NCBI RefSeq assembly: GCF_026965555.1
Contig: NZ_CP114040.1
Span: 12,416,001 to 12,480,000 of the forward strand
DNA: 64,000 nt
From: Nannocystis punicea
Lineage (GTDB): Bacteria > Myxococcota_A > Polyangia > Nannocystales > Nannocystaceae
Direction of reading: 5' to 3'
Position numbers and translations under genes: made by a program. The stretch's first letter is position 1. Every line of letters starts with the position of its first letter. Below the pieces are notes generated by a model, which had not been told where the DNA came from, searched no databases, and saw only the letters and a program-made list of their open reading frames with translations. This document shows positions 17,197 to 26,419 of the stretch, one piece after another.

Positions 17197-19260
17197 TCAG
17201 AGGCCTGCTGCGCTTGCGGACGCGGCCCCGGCCGGCGGCGCGGCGACCTTCTGCAACATGTCGAAGCGGGCTTGATAGAGCTCGGCGATCCGCCCCAGGC
17301 CCTCGATGTGATGGCCCTGGCCGGCGAATTCGACGAGCGTCACCGGCTTGCCGAGCGCGCGGGCCTTCTCGTAAAAGGCGCGCGACTCACCGACCGGGAC
17401 GCGCCAGTCGTTGCTGCCGTGAGTGAGGAGCAGCGGGGCCGCGAGCAGGTCGACGTGGCTCAGCGGGCTGCGATCCTTCATGCGCGCCAGGTCCTCGGGC
17501 CGGCTCGGGTCGCCGCTCTCGAGCACCACCCAGTCGGGGATGTTGCACTGGTCGTGGAAGCTCTTGATGTCGGAGAAGCCGGCGTGCGCCAGGCCGAAGC
17601 CGAACTCGTAGCGGTCGTTATGTCCCTTGGTACCTGGCGGAAAGGTCAGGGCCCGCATGGTCGCGTAGCCGCCGTGGCTGCCGCCGAACACGCCGATCTG
17701 CGCCGGTCCCAGGCCGAGAGTGCGCTCGGCCCAGCGAGCGACGTGGAACAGGTCGACGATCTCGTCGCCGCCGAGGTCGCGGTCGTTGAGGGCCGCGAAC
17801 GCCTTGCCGAAGCCGTCGCCGCCGCGCACCGTCGGCGAGACGACCGTCAGGCCGGCCGCGCACATGACGTGGTCGAAGGTGCTGTAGCGGTTCTCGCCGC
17901 CGTAGAACGCCTCGATGAGGGCGAGCCGCCGGCCCGGGTCGGCGGGCGGGCGCAGCGGGGTGAGGACGAAGGCGTGCAGCTCCCGCGGCTTGCCGGTGGC
18001 CTTGTCGCGGTCGAAGGTCGGGATCTTCACGCGCTCGGCCTTGCACTGGACGACCGCGTCGCGCACCGCGTCGGTGAGGCCGACGCTCCAGCCGCGGCTG
18101 AACGCCGGGCCCTGGGCGTCGGCGAGGACCTGCTGGACGTTGAGCTCGAAGTACTGGTCGGGCGCCTCGTGGGTCCAGATCACGCGGCCGTCGCGGCCCT
18201 CGAGCACGTCGGCCGAGCCGGGCAGCGGACGCGCCGCCAGGACCTTGCCGCCGCGCGGGTCGATCACCGCCAGCGACGAGCCGAGCGGGCTGCGGTGCAC
18301 GCCGACCACGCCGATGTCGGTGATCGACGCCGAGGTCAGGTCCTCGGTGAAGCGGGTCAGCTGCTTCACCGCGCCTGTCTTTCGGGACATGCTGTAGAGG
18401 TTGCGGTAGCCGTCGTCGTTGGCGAGCAGCAGCCCGGTGTCGGCGTCGAGCCAGCCCTCGAGCAGCTCGGCGTCGGTGCGCGTGACCTTGGGGTCGGTGA
18501 CGACCCGCACCGCCGGGCGCGCCGCGGTCAAGTCGACCGCGACCAGCTGGGTCCGGTTGCGGTCGCCGTCGACCTGGGCGGCGAAGTACACCTCGCGGCC
18601 GTCGGGCGAGAACCGCGGCACCGACCATGTGAACGACAGTGCAGGCGTATCGCAGACGACCTCACGCGCCGCCTTGCTGGCGACGTCCATGACCCGCAGG
18701 CAGGTGCGGTACGGCGGCGCCGCACCGGCGCGCGGGAGGTAGGCGATCTGCGATTCGGCATCGTCGAGGCCGAATCCGTAGACGTAATCGTGATCGGTGA
18801 CCTGCTCCAAAGACCCTGTCTTCAGATTCAGGGTCCACAGATTCATGTGCTCGTCATTGCGAGCATCGGCGTGCAGCCACACGGTGTCGCTGGCGGCGTG
18901 GTGGTGCAGGCGCCACAGGCTGCGCTGCGACCAGTCGACGTCCGAGACGGTGACCGCCTGCGTCAGGCTCTTCGCCGCGTCGCCGGCGAGGTCGAGCATC
19001 TGCAGCTCGTAGCGCTCGCCGGTCTTCAACACGAACAGCTTGTCGGTGCGCAGGCTCGGCATCCATTGCACATAGGGGAAGCCGGTGAGGAACGGCGCGA
19101 GGTCGACGGTGCGGTCGAAATAGCGGACCACGCCGACCTCGGCCCCGGCCTCGCCGTTCGCCTCGCCCGCCGGCGGCTCGGCGTTCGGATACGGCTTCGC
19201 CGCTCGCGGCGGGGCGCAGGCGGCCAACAGGGTGAGCGACGCGACGAGGGGGATCCGCAT
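17197..19260 (-). CDS. S9-family prolyl oligopeptidase / DPP IV-like serine peptidase, lipoprotein
   Basis: A 687-residue secreted peptidase. MRIPLVASLTLLAAC is a lipoprotein signal with Cys at 15. Residues about 45-400 form the beta-propeller of the S9 family (repeated strands such as VWLHADARNDEHMNLWTL and LVAVDLTAARPAVRVVTD). The C-terminal alpha/beta-hydrolase domain has all three catalytic residues: Ser in FGGSHGGYATMRAL (about 527), Asp in THGSNDWRVPV (about 617) and His in AGQGHHIEGL (about 648). It should therefore be active against short, often proline-containing peptides in the periplasm or at the surface. The 146-bp gap to the next gene downstream shows no clear terminator. A palindrome variant (TGTCTTTCGGGACA) lies in the frame at 18376. 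Confidence 0.9.
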   Translation of the reverse strand: MRIPLVASLTLLAACAPPRAAKPYPNAEPPAGEANGEAGAEVGVVRYFDRTVDLAPFLTGFPYVQWMPSLRTDKLFVLKTGERYELQMLDLAGDAAKSLTQAVTVSDVDWSQRSLWRLHHHAASDTVWLHADARNDEHMNLWTLNLKTGSLEQVTDHDYVYGFGLDDAESQIAYLPRAGAAPPYRTCLRVMDVASKAAREVVCDTPALSFTWSVPRFSPDGREVYFAAQVDGDRNRTQLVAVDLTAARPAVRVVTDPKVTRTDAELLEGWLDADTGLLLANDDGYRNLYSMSRKTGAVKQLTRFTEDLTSASITDIGVVGVHRSPLGSSLAVIDPRGGKVLAARPLPGSADVLEGRDGRVIWTHEAPDQYFELNVQQVLADAQGPAFSRGWSVGLTDAVRDAVVQCKAERVKIPTFDRDKATGKPRELHAFVLTPLRPPADPGRRLALIEAFYGGENRYSTFDHVMCAAGLTVVSPTVRGGDGFGKAFAALNDRDLGGDEIVDLFHVARWAERTLGLGPAQIGVFGGSHGGYATMRALTFPPGTKGHNDRYEFGFGLAHAGFSDIKSFHDQCNIPDWVVLESGDPSRPEDLARMKDRSPLSHVDLLAAPLLLTHGSNDWRVPVGESRAFYEKARALGKPVTLVEFAGQGHHIEGLGRIAELYQARFDMLQKVAAPPAGAASASAAGL

Positions 19261-19325
19261 GGCCCTACCCTGCTAGCAGCCCGCCCGCGCCCGAAGCAAG
19301 GGGGGCGCGGGCAGCGGCGCGCGGG

Positions 19326-20309
19326 TCAGAGCGCGTTGGCCTGGGTCATCAGGAGGCCGCCGAACTCGGTCGGGCTGCTGTTGGTGCAGGTGGGGAGCAC
19401 GCCCTTGCCGGCGGCCACGCACTCGGCGATGACCGTGGCCCGGCTCCACGACTGCCGCCGCGGCGTGTTGAGGCAGACCGCGCCGTCGGGGCCCCACTTG
19501 GCCTCGACCGGCCAGGCGGTGCCGGGCACCTGGATGCTCCACTTGTCGCTCACGTCGATCGGGTTGCCGTTGACCGTGTGGGTCACGCCGGTGCCGCAGT
19601 AGTCGGCGCGGATCATCCGCACCGCCGCCTGGTGGGCGTCCTTCAGCGAGGTCGCGCCGGCGGACCGCCACGGCGCGTAGCCCCACTCGACCGCCTTGGC
19701 CAGCGCGGCGCCGCGGCAGGCCCAGGTGAACGCGTCGGGGTACTCGAGCCGGCTGCCGGTGCTCTCGTCCCACGCGAAGTTGAGGGCGATCGCCTCGGTC
19801 GGGTTGCTCGCGCCGTCGCGGCACAGATAATCCCAGGTGACCTCGTCGACCTGATAGCGCACGTCGTTGAAGTAGATGTCGGGGTCGGTGCTGCTCTGCA
19901 CGACGCCGGCGATCCGCAGCTTCTTGTGCTCGTAGCTGCCGGGCGTGATCTCGTAGTCGAAGTCGTACTCGGCGTCGACGAGGTCGGCCCCGGACCGCTG
20001 GATCGAGTCGAGCAGCGCGGTGATGAGGCTGCCGGCGGTGACGGCGAAGCTCTCGAGCTCGGATGTGTTCATGCGCATGCCATTCATCCGCATGCCGTTC
20101 ATCCGCATGCCGTTCATCCGCATGCCGTTCATCCGCATGCCGTTCATGAGCGGCCCGTTGATCTCGACGCCGTTGTCGACCACCTTGCGAAAAGTGACGT
20201 CGTCGTCGACCGGGGTGCCGAGGTGCGTCTGCTCGACTGCCTCGTCACACCCGACCAACCCGATGCACAACCCGGCGACCACCAAAATGTTCTCATTACG
20301 CGAAAACAT
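19326..20309 (-). CDS. ADYC-type lipoprotein with MNGMR repeats
   Basis: A 327-residue lipoprotein. I chose ATG at 20309, which has GGAGGGGAC just upstream and gives MFSRNENILVVAGLCIGLVGC (lipobox). Near residues 50-75 the chain contains five tandem copies of the pentapeptide NGMRM. The C-terminal 200 residues (TWDYLCRDGASNPTEAIAL, then DAFTWACRGAALAKAVEWGYAPW, MIRADYCGTG, and CLNTPRRQSW) match the pattern of the ADYC domain, a family I associate with myxobacterial secreted proteins. The Cys residues probably pair. Function unknown. It is monocistronic as far as I can see. Confidence 0.78.
   Translation of the reverse strand: MFSRNENILVVAGLCIGLVGCDEAVEQTHLGTPVDDDVTFRKVVDNGVEINGPLMNGMRMNGMRMNGMRMNGMRMNGMRMNTSELESFAVTAGSLITALLDSIQRSGADLVDAEYDFDYEITPGSYEHKKLRIAGVVQSSTDPDIYFNDVRYQVDEVTWDYLCRDGASNPTEAIALNFAWDESTGSRLEYPDAFTWACRGAALAKAVEWGYAPWRSAGATSLKDAHQAAVRMIRADYCGTGVTHTVNGNPIDVSDKWSIQVPGTAWPVEAKWGPDGAVCLNTPRRQSWSRATVIAECVAAGKGVLPTCTNSSPTEFGGLLMTQANAL
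20073..20150 (-). repeat. 15-bp tandem repeat encoding NGMRM
   Basis: Five near-identical copies of CCGTTCATCCGCATG (first copy CCATTCATCCGCATG) inside the ADYC-type lipoprotein gene. The copies are nearly identical at third positions too, so the expansion looks recent. Confidence 0.85.
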
Positions 20310-20509
20310 GCTGTCCCCTCCCACGAGCCGGACATCCCGGCCCCACCATCCGTTCATAACGCGGGCGCCGCGAATTTACGAGCGAGGCGGCGCCGCGAAA
20401 TCTTCGCACCGCGTGCGGGCGCCCGTCCGGCGCTCGCCGGCGGCGTCTTCGACGATTGCCCGCCGGCCTCCGAGGGCCCGCGAATCATCGCGCAGGGCGG
20501 ATGACCTCT

Positions 20510-23500
20510 TCACGATCCGCCGGTCGGCCGTGCAGTCGCGATCGAGGCGCAAACACGCAGCCCCAGCGTCGAATCGCGGGTGTCCGGAGCCCACGGATAG
20601 CGGTTGACGGAGCGACAGGTCACCTCGTCGTAATAATAAGCCCCGCCGCGGATGATGCCCTCGTTCGCGGCCAGGGACGAGGTCGTCCACTCCCACACGT
20701 TGCCGACCAGATCGTCGACGCCGAAGGGGCTGCGCGAAGCGGGATGGGCGCCCCCGACATCGGGCCCGCCGTGCTCGGCGACGCGGGCGTAGGTCTCGTC
20801 GTAGTTGGCGTCGGCGCGCGTGATCGTGTCGGCGTGCGGGAAGTTGCGGGCGTCGGCGCCCCGGGCCGCGCGCTCCCACTCCCACTCCGAGCAAAGCCGG
20901 GCGCCCGGCACCCGCCCGGTGCGATCGAGCCAGGCGAGGTACGCGTTCGCGTCGTCCCACGAGATCGCCGAGACCGGCATGTCGAGCCAGTCCTGCTCCG
21001 CCAGCGCCTCGCGCCCGGCGTACTTGAGCGCCTCGCCGGCGCGCGCGGTGTACGTCGCCTCGCCGGCCTTCGTCACCAACCGCCAGCCGCGCTCGTGCGG
21101 CTCGAGGCGGACGCCGACGTGGAACTTGTCGGCCTCGACGCCCGGGGTCCGCAGCGCCCGCTCGGCCGCGGGCAGGTCGTCGAGGAAGGCGATCCACTCG
21201 CGCCAGCTGGTCTCGCGCCGGGCGATCACGTAGCTGTCGGTGACGACCTCGTGCTGCGGCGCGGCGAAGAAGAACTTGCGGCGGATCGTGTCCTCGTCGG
21301 CGCTGCCGAACAACGACGGCCCGGCGGCCACGAACGCGAAGCCGGCCGGGATCGCCGCGGCCGGCGGGATGTCGAGGGCGACCCGCCGCGCCTCGGCGCG
21401 CTTCAGCAGCACGGGGTAGAAGATCGGCTCGCGCCCGGCGAGCTCGAGCTCGAGCAAGTACGAGCCCGGCGCCAGCTCGAGCGGCGCGACCGGGGCCTCG
21501 CCCAGCTCCCTCGGCTCGATCAGCACGTAGCGGTGGGCGTCGTCGCGCTGATAGCGGGCGATCTTCACGCTGGCAGACTCGGGCGCGACCGTCACCGACA
21601 GCGAGGCCGGCGCGGTCCAGCGGGCCAGCCGCGTGCCGTCGTCGTAGAGCTTCACGCGGGCGATCAGCTCCTCGGCCAGCTCGGGCTTGTAGCGCTCCTC
21701 CGCCAGCACCGCTCGCTCGTAGAGCGCGTCGGCGATCAGCCGCCTCGCCTCCGGGTGCGCGGGGTCGAAGCCGAGGGCCAACTCGGCGGCCGAGATCGCC
21801 TCCTTGTACGTGCGGTCGGCCTCGTCGAAGCGCTGCAGCGTGCGCGCCCACTCCACCTCGCCGCCCGGGACGTCGCGCGCGTCGAACTTCCGCAGCGCTT
21901 CCACGCGGCTCGTCTCCGCCGCCTGGTCGTGCACGTGGGCGGCCGCGAACGCCTGCCGCGCGCGCGCGAGCTGGTCGTCGACCCGGCCGGCGAGCGCGCG
22001 CGCATCCTGGACCTTCACCCCGGCGAACGCGAGCCCGGCGACGAGCGGCAAGGTCGCGACCGCGGCGGCCCGCAGCCAGCGACGGCGGCGCAGCTCGGCC
22101 GCGCTGGCGGTGAGGAACTCGCGCTCGCGCGCCCGCAGGCTCGCGGCCTCGAGCTTGTCGGCCTCGTCCAGCTGCTCGGCCGTCCACAGGCCCACGCGGC
22201 CCTGGCCGAGGCGCTGCCACTCGACCGCGGCCTGCTCGAGGCGATGACGGATCTCCCGCGACTCGCGCTCCTCGTTGATCCAGCGCTGCAGGGTGCTCCA
22301 GTTGCGGATCAGCGCCTCGTGGGCGATCTCGTGGACAGTCCCGTCCTGGGCCTCGCGCGCGACCACGAGGCGGCCGCGGACCAGGGCCTCGAGCGCGGCC
22401 TCGCTGGCCGGGTCGGCGCTGACCAGGTCCTCGACCGGCAGGCTGGCGCGCGTGTCCTCGATCGTGACGAGGCGCATCAACAGACGACGCACTGCGATCC
22501 GCTGCGACGGCGGCAGGCCGGCGACGACGTTGTCGGCGTGGCGCGCCAGAGCTCCGGTGACGCGACCGATCCGCTCGAGGTCGGCGGCGGTGATGATCTT
22601 GCTGCCGGCCTCGCGCGCCTCCCACAGCTCGGCCAGCGCGAACTGCAGGAGCGGCAGGCTGCCCTCGACGCCCGCCTGGATCAGCTCGTCGACGAGGCCC
22701 TCCGAGGCGAAGTGCACGCCCTGCAGCGCCGCCGGGCCGACGATCGCCTCGCGCATGCCTTCGCGCGTGAGCGGCGTGAGCAGGTAGACCGCGGGGTTGA
22801 TGAACGGGCCCAGCTGCGGCAGCGCGGCCGCGCGGGTGAGGAAGTCGCCGCGCACGCTGGCGAGCAGGCGCAGGCTCGGCACGCCGGCGGCGAAGGCGGT
22901 GAGGAAGCGGCCGAACGGCTCGACCTGCGGCGCCTCGCTGAGGGTGACGAGCTCCTCGAGCTGGTCGATGAAGAGGACGAAGCCGCGGTCCTTGCCCTGA
23001 CGGCGGGCGAGCAGGCGCACCAGGCCCTCGGGCTCGCCCATGAGCAGCGTGCGCAGGGCCTCCTCCTTGAGGGTGAAGTGCGAGGCGAGCGCGGACACCA
23101 GAGTCTGCAGCGGACGCCGACCGGGGATCATCGCCAGGCTGCTCCACGTGCGCCCGCCGACGCCCGGCGGCTCGCTGGCTTGCGGCAACACGCCGGCGCG
23201 GCACAGCGACGACTTGCCGACGCCCGAGTCGCCGGCCACGAGCACGAACGACTGCACGCGCAGGCGATCGACGACCGCGCGGATCTCCTGGACCCGGCCG
23301 AAGAAGACCGCGCGGTGGCGGGCCTCGAACGCCTGCAGGCCGCGGTACGGGTTGCCGTGGATCGCCTCGGCGATCGGCCCCGTGGTGAGCAGCAGCTCGA
23401 GCGCGGTGCACAGCTCGTCGGCCGAGGCGAAGCGGGCCGCCGACGAGCGCTGCAGGCAGCGGTCGATCAGCGCCGCGAAGCGGGCGTCGACCCCGGGCGC

Positions 23501-24352
23501 GACGTCCTGCAGCGGCCTCGGAGATGTCTCTTGGGACAGGCGCGCGAGCTCGAGCGTGCTGCTCGCCTCGAGCGGCGGATGGCCGGCGCACAGGATGTAG
23601 AGCAGCGCGCCGAGGGCGTAGATGTCGGAGCTGCGGGTGGCCGACTCGGCGCGCCACAGCTCGGGGGCCATGTAATAAGGCGTGCCGACGAGGACCTCGC
23701 AGCTCTCGTCCTCGGGGACGCCGGCCATGCGCTCGGCCATGCTGCTGCCCGGCAGCGCGACGACGTCGATCCTCGGGCTGCCGAACTCGGCGGTGTCGCC
23801 GAGGCGGCCGTCGCCGAGCGCTGCGGGCAGGGGCGTCTTGAGGTCGGGCAAGCGGCCGCCGGACCCCTGCGGCACCAGCTTGGCGAGGCCGAAGTCGAGG
23901 AGCTTGATCTCGCCGAGCTCGTTGCGGATGACGTTGGCGAGCTTGATGTCGCGGTGCAGCACGCCCTGGCGGTGCGCGGCGGCCAGGCCGCGAGCGAGGC
24001 CGACGGCGATCGTCAGCGCCTCCTGCCACGGCAGAGCGCCCTTGATGTCCGACAGCGGCTGGCCGCGGACGTACTCGGAGATGATGTAGAGCCGACCCTC
24101 GAGCTCGCCGATCCGGTGGATCGACATCACGTTGGGGTGGGCGATCCGGGCCGCCGCGCGCGCCTCGGTGACGAACCGCTCACGCGTGCGCGGGTTCGAC
24201 TCGCGCGCGTTGATGAACTTGATCGCTACAGGCCGGTCGAGGATCGTGTCGTGGCCGAGGAACACGACCCCCATGCTCCCGCTGCCGAGCACGCGGACGA
24301 GGCGGTACTCGTCGAACTGTTGCGGGAGGGACCATTCGCCGTCGGCCGACAT
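20510..24352 (-). CDS. Ser/Thr kinase - STAND ATPase - SUMF1-like fusion protein
   Basis: A 1280-residue signalling protein. Kinase domain: GSGSMG (about 21-26), VAIKFINAR, HRDIKLANV (about 132), DFGLAK (about 153), MAPELW (about 227); all catalytic motifs are present. It is followed by NPYRGLQAFEARHRAVFFGR and a Walker A GDSGVGKSS (about 373-381), the opening of a novel-STAND NTPase. A helical region and one membrane segment (AAAVATLPLVAGLAFAG, about 758-780) follow, then a C-terminal SUMF1-like domain (about 1004-1280, CSEWEWERAARG, DDLVGNVWEWTTS). The FGE-equivalent segment GGAYYYDEVTC keeps only one of the two catalytic Cys. Topology puts kinase and STAND inside and SUMF1 outside, suggesting a receptor-like sensor. 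I chose ATG 24352; AAAGGAGGGG lies about 14 bases upstream. ATG 24379 is the alternative. Confidence 0.88.
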   Translation of the reverse strand: MSADGEWSLPQQFDEYRLVRVLGSGSMGVVFLGHDTILDRPVAIKFINARESNPRTRERFVTEARAAARIAHPNVMSIHRIGELEGRLYIISEYVRGQPLSDIKGALPWQEALTIAVGLARGLAAAHRQGVLHRDIKLANVIRNELGEIKLLDFGLAKLVPQGSGGRLPDLKTPLPAALGDGRLGDTAEFGSPRIDVVALPGSSMAERMAGVPEDESCEVLVGTPYYMAPELWRAESATRSSDIYALGALLYILCAGHPPLEASSTLELARLSQETSPRPLQDVAPGVDARFAALIDRCLQRSSAARFASADELCTALELLLTTGPIAEAIHGNPYRGLQAFEARHRAVFFGRVQEIRAVVDRLRVQSFVLVAGDSGVGKSSLCRAGVLPQASEPPGVGGRTWSSLAMIPGRRPLQTLVSALASHFTLKEEALRTLLMGEPEGLVRLLARRQGKDRGFVLFIDQLEELVTLSEAPQVEPFGRFLTAFAAGVPSLRLLASVRGDFLTRAAALPQLGPFINPAVYLLTPLTREGMREAIVGPAALQGVHFASEGLVDELIQAGVEGSLPLLQFALAELWEAREAGSKIITAADLERIGRVTGALARHADNVVAGLPPSQRIAVRRLLMRLVTIEDTRASLPVEDLVSADPASEAALEALVRGRLVVAREAQDGTVHEIAHEALIRNWSTLQRWINEERESREIRHRLEQAAVEWQRLGQGRVGLWTAEQLDEADKLEAASLRAREREFLTASAAELRRRRWLRAAAVATLPLVAGLAFAGVKVQDARALAGRVDDQLARARQAFAAAHVHDQAAETSRVEALRKFDARDVPGGEVEWARTLQRFDEADRTYKEAISAAELALGFDPAHPEARRLIADALYERAVLAEERYKPELAEELIARVKLYDDGTRLARWTAPASLSVTVAPESASVKIARYQRDDAHRYVLIEPRELGEAPVAPLELAPGSYLLELELAGREPIFYPVLLKRAEARRVALDIPPAAAIPAGFAFVAAGPSLFGSADEDTIRRKFFFAAPQHEVVTDSYVIARRETSWREWIAFLDDLPAAERALRTPGVEADKFHVGVRLEPHERGWRLVTKAGEATYTARAGEALKYAGREALAEQDWLDMPVSAISWDDANAYLAWLDRTGRVPGARLCSEWEWERAARGADARNFPHADTITRADANYDETYARVAEHGGPDVGGAHPASRSPFGVDDLVGNVWEWTTSSLAANEGIIRGGAYYYDEVTCRSVNRYPWAPDTRDSTLGLRVCASIATARPTGGS

Positions 24353-24368
24353 CGAATGCGCGTCGACC

Positions 24369-24406
24369 CCTCCTTTCATCGTTTCGTCGATGACCGCAAG
24401 TATATA
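24369..24406 (-). promoter_or_regulatory. possible -10 box and ribosome site of the kinase gene
   Basis: On the minus strand TATACT (plus positions 24399-24404) lies in the AT patch TATATAC, a rarity in this GC background. The strong ribosome site AAAGGAGGGG follows. I see no convincing -35. The position argues for translation from 24352 rather than 24379. Confidence 0.35.
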
Positions 24407-24444
24407 CGGCGGAGCCTGCGCTCCGGGGCGCCATGAGGCGGCGA

Positions 24445-24936
24445 TCAACCACCGGCGCCGCCGGCTCCCGGCCATGCGCCGCTCGCGGATGCACCGCTGC
24501 GGGCGTCGGCACCGGACCCGTGCGCCAGCCGTCGACCCTCGACCTGATACAGGAACTCGAGCGCGGCGTCGAAGCTCGCGCCCTCGCCGACGACCTGCAC
24601 GACGATCGTGCCAGTCCCCGAGCCGATCTCGAGCACCAGCCGACGCGAGGTGCCGTACAGCAGCATCAGCAGCAGCGCCACGCCGAACAGGCCGTAGGTG
24701 ATCGTACGGTCGTACTCGAGAGCGGCGATCCCGAGCACCGCCGTCACTGCCGCGAGCCACAGCAGCCACGGCAGATGATGACGTCCCAATCGGACCCACT
24801 GCACCGCGTCGACCGGCATCGACGTCAGCGCCGCCGACGAGCCCTCGCGCGCGACCTGCCAGACCCGATGGGATGTCAGCGTGATGTCCCGCCAGGTGGA
24901 GATCAGGTGCTCGCCGCGCAACAGCTTGCGGTTCAT
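24445..24936 (-). CDS. small membrane protein, PH-like
   Basis: A 163-residue protein with two adjacent hydrophobic segments (LPWLLWLAAVTAVLGIAAL and ITYGLFGVALLLMLLYG, about residues 55-95). The opening MNRKLLRGEHLISTWRDITLTSHRVW and the later RRLVLEIGSGTGTIVVQVVG with FDAALEFLYQVE resemble small bacterial PH-like proteins in which a beta domain surrounds a membrane hairpin. No enzymatic motif. It lies 92 bp upstream of the kinase start on the same strand and may be cotranscribed; the two together could form one membrane signalling unit, but that is inference. Confidence 0.65.
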   Translation of the reverse strand: MNRKLLRGEHLISTWRDITLTSHRVWQVAREGSSAALTSMPVDAVQWVRLGRHHLPWLLWLAAVTAVLGIAALEYDRTITYGLFGVALLLMLLYGTSRRLVLEIGSGTGTIVVQVVGEGASFDAALEFLYQVEGRRLAHGSGADARSGASASGAWPGAGGAGG

Positions 24937-25028
24937 ACGGTCGCGGCATGCTACCGCCGCCGCGAGGGGCGAGAAAGCGCGGCGTCCGGCCGGTCGGCCC
25001 TGAGTTATCCTCGCCGCTCGAGGTGCGG

Positions 25029-26234
25029 ATGCTGTTGACCCTGGTCGCGAGCGGATGGCTCGTGAACGCCGCTTGCGACGCTCCTGCAGACCCTGGACCG
25101 CGCGCGGGCGAGCGGCCGGCCGCGGCCCTGGCGGAGCTGCCCCCGGCGGCGCCGCTGCCGGTTGCAGCTACACCGGACCGAGCCGGCGGCGCGTCCGCAG
25201 ACAGCGATCGGGGCGGACCCGCGGCGCGCATCGACGGCCCGGCACCGCTGTCGCCGTCGCAGCTGGCGACGCTGCAGCAGGTGCGGTCCGAGCGGATCTT
25301 CATGACCCCGCTCGAACACTTCACGGTCAGCAACGAATACCGCCACGAGCTGTGGTTCCCGTTCGTGCGCGAGCTCGGCGGCGTCTACGTCGGCGTCGCC
25401 TCGGACCAGAACTACACCCTGCTGGCGGCGGCGCGCAGCGAGCTCGCGTTCCTCGTCGACATCGACCGCGAGGTCGTCGACCTGCACCGGATCTACGCGG
25501 CCCTGATCGCCGCGGCGCCCGACCCCGCGGCGTTCCTGGCGCTGTTCGAGCCGCGGGACCGCAGAGCGGCGCACGAGGCGATCGCCGCGGGGCTGGCGAG
25601 CGACACCCGCGACCAGCGGAGCCGCGCTCAGGCGCTGTTCGAGGCGCAGCGCGAGTCGCTGGCGGTGTACCTGCAACGGGTGCGCGAGGAGCAGACGGGC
25701 TCGTGGTTGGCCGACCCTGCTGCATACACCTATGTCCGCGAGATGTTCGCGGCCGGACGGATCCGCGTGCACCAGGGCAACCTCACCGGCAGGACGACGA
25801 TGGTCGACATCGCCGCGGCCGCCCGCGCCCTCGCGCTGCCGGTCACCGTCCTCTACCTCAGCAACGCCGAGGACTATCTGTTCTACACCGACCGCTTCGC
25901 CGCCAACGTCGCCGCGCTGCCGGGCGAGGCGCGCAGCGTGCTGCTGCGGACGATCCACGACCGCTTCAGCGGATGGGAGAGCGCCGGCGAGGGCGACGCG
26001 CGCTGGAACTACCAGGTCCAGGCGCTCCCCGACTTCCAGCGCCGACTCGGGGACCGCACCCACGGCCGCAATCAGGACCGCACTTCGATGCTGGCCGCGG
26101 CCGTCGCCGCCGGCGCGGTCGAGCGCAAGGCTCGCGGCCTGAGCGCGATCGCCCTGAACCCGCTCGAACGAAGTGGCGGGGGAGATCTCCTCGTCGCTCG
26201 CGCCGGCGATGCCGACGACTCGCGGCGAGACTGA
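25029..26234 (+). CDS. conserved secreted protein, LIC_10091-like
   Basis: A 401-residue protein. ATG at 25029 gives MLLTLVASGWLVNAAC, a plausible though weak lipoprotein signal; the frame is open upstream. After an Ala/Pro-rich linker, the conserved part runs from IFMTPLEHFTVSNEYRHELW through GGVYVGVASDQNYTLLAAAR, then ELAFLVDIDREVVDLHRIY, and LYLSNAEDYLFYT to a C-terminal DFQRRLGDRTHGRNQDRT. This pattern recalls a conserved bacterial family (LIC_10091-like) with a methyltransferase-like fold in which the aromatic and Asp residues are retained. I am not certain of the family. No enzymatic assignment is possible. It is divergent from the small membrane protein, 92 bp apart. Confidence 0.65.
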   Translation: MLLTLVASGWLVNAACDAPADPGPRAGERPAAALAELPPAAPLPVAATPDRAGGASADSDRGGPAARIDGPAPLSPSQLATLQQVRSERIFMTPLEHFTVSNEYRHELWFPFVRELGGVYVGVASDQNYTLLAAARSELAFLVDIDREVVDLHRIYAALIAAAPDPAAFLALFEPRDRRAAHEAIAAGLASDTRDQRSRAQALFEAQRESLAVYLQRVREEQTGSWLADPAAYTYVREMFAAGRIRVHQGNLTGRTTMVDIAAAARALALPVTVLYLSNAEDYLFYTDRFAANVAALPGEARSVLLRTIHDRFSGWESAGEGDARWNYQVQALPDFQRRLGDRTHGRNQDRTSMLAAAVAAGAVERKARGLSAIALNPLERSGGGDLLVARAGDADDSRRD

Positions 26235-26419
26235 CGCGCGCCGAGCCTCGGCGTTCGCAGGTCTCTTCGGACATGTTCCTTCGCGCGATCCGCCGGGCCG
26301 GAGCGTCGCTCTGGCCGTCGGGAAGACCTGTCTCTTCGGGCATGCGAGTTCTTCGGAGGCGGTGACATGGCGATTTGGACATTCTTCATTGAACATGTCT
26401 TTAAGTGCAGATATTTTGA
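26235..26419. other. intergenic, palindrome variants only
   Basis: Several near-copies: GTCTCTTCGGACATG (about 26261), CTGTCTCTTCGGGCATG (about 26327) and TGGACATTCTTCATTGAACATG (about 26375). No gene seen. Confidence 0.5.

Noticed and set aside
20456..24436. 1326-codon plus-strand frame opposite the kinase fusion
   Set aside because: Antisense shadow; the minus strand carries complete kinase, STAND and SUMF1 motifs.
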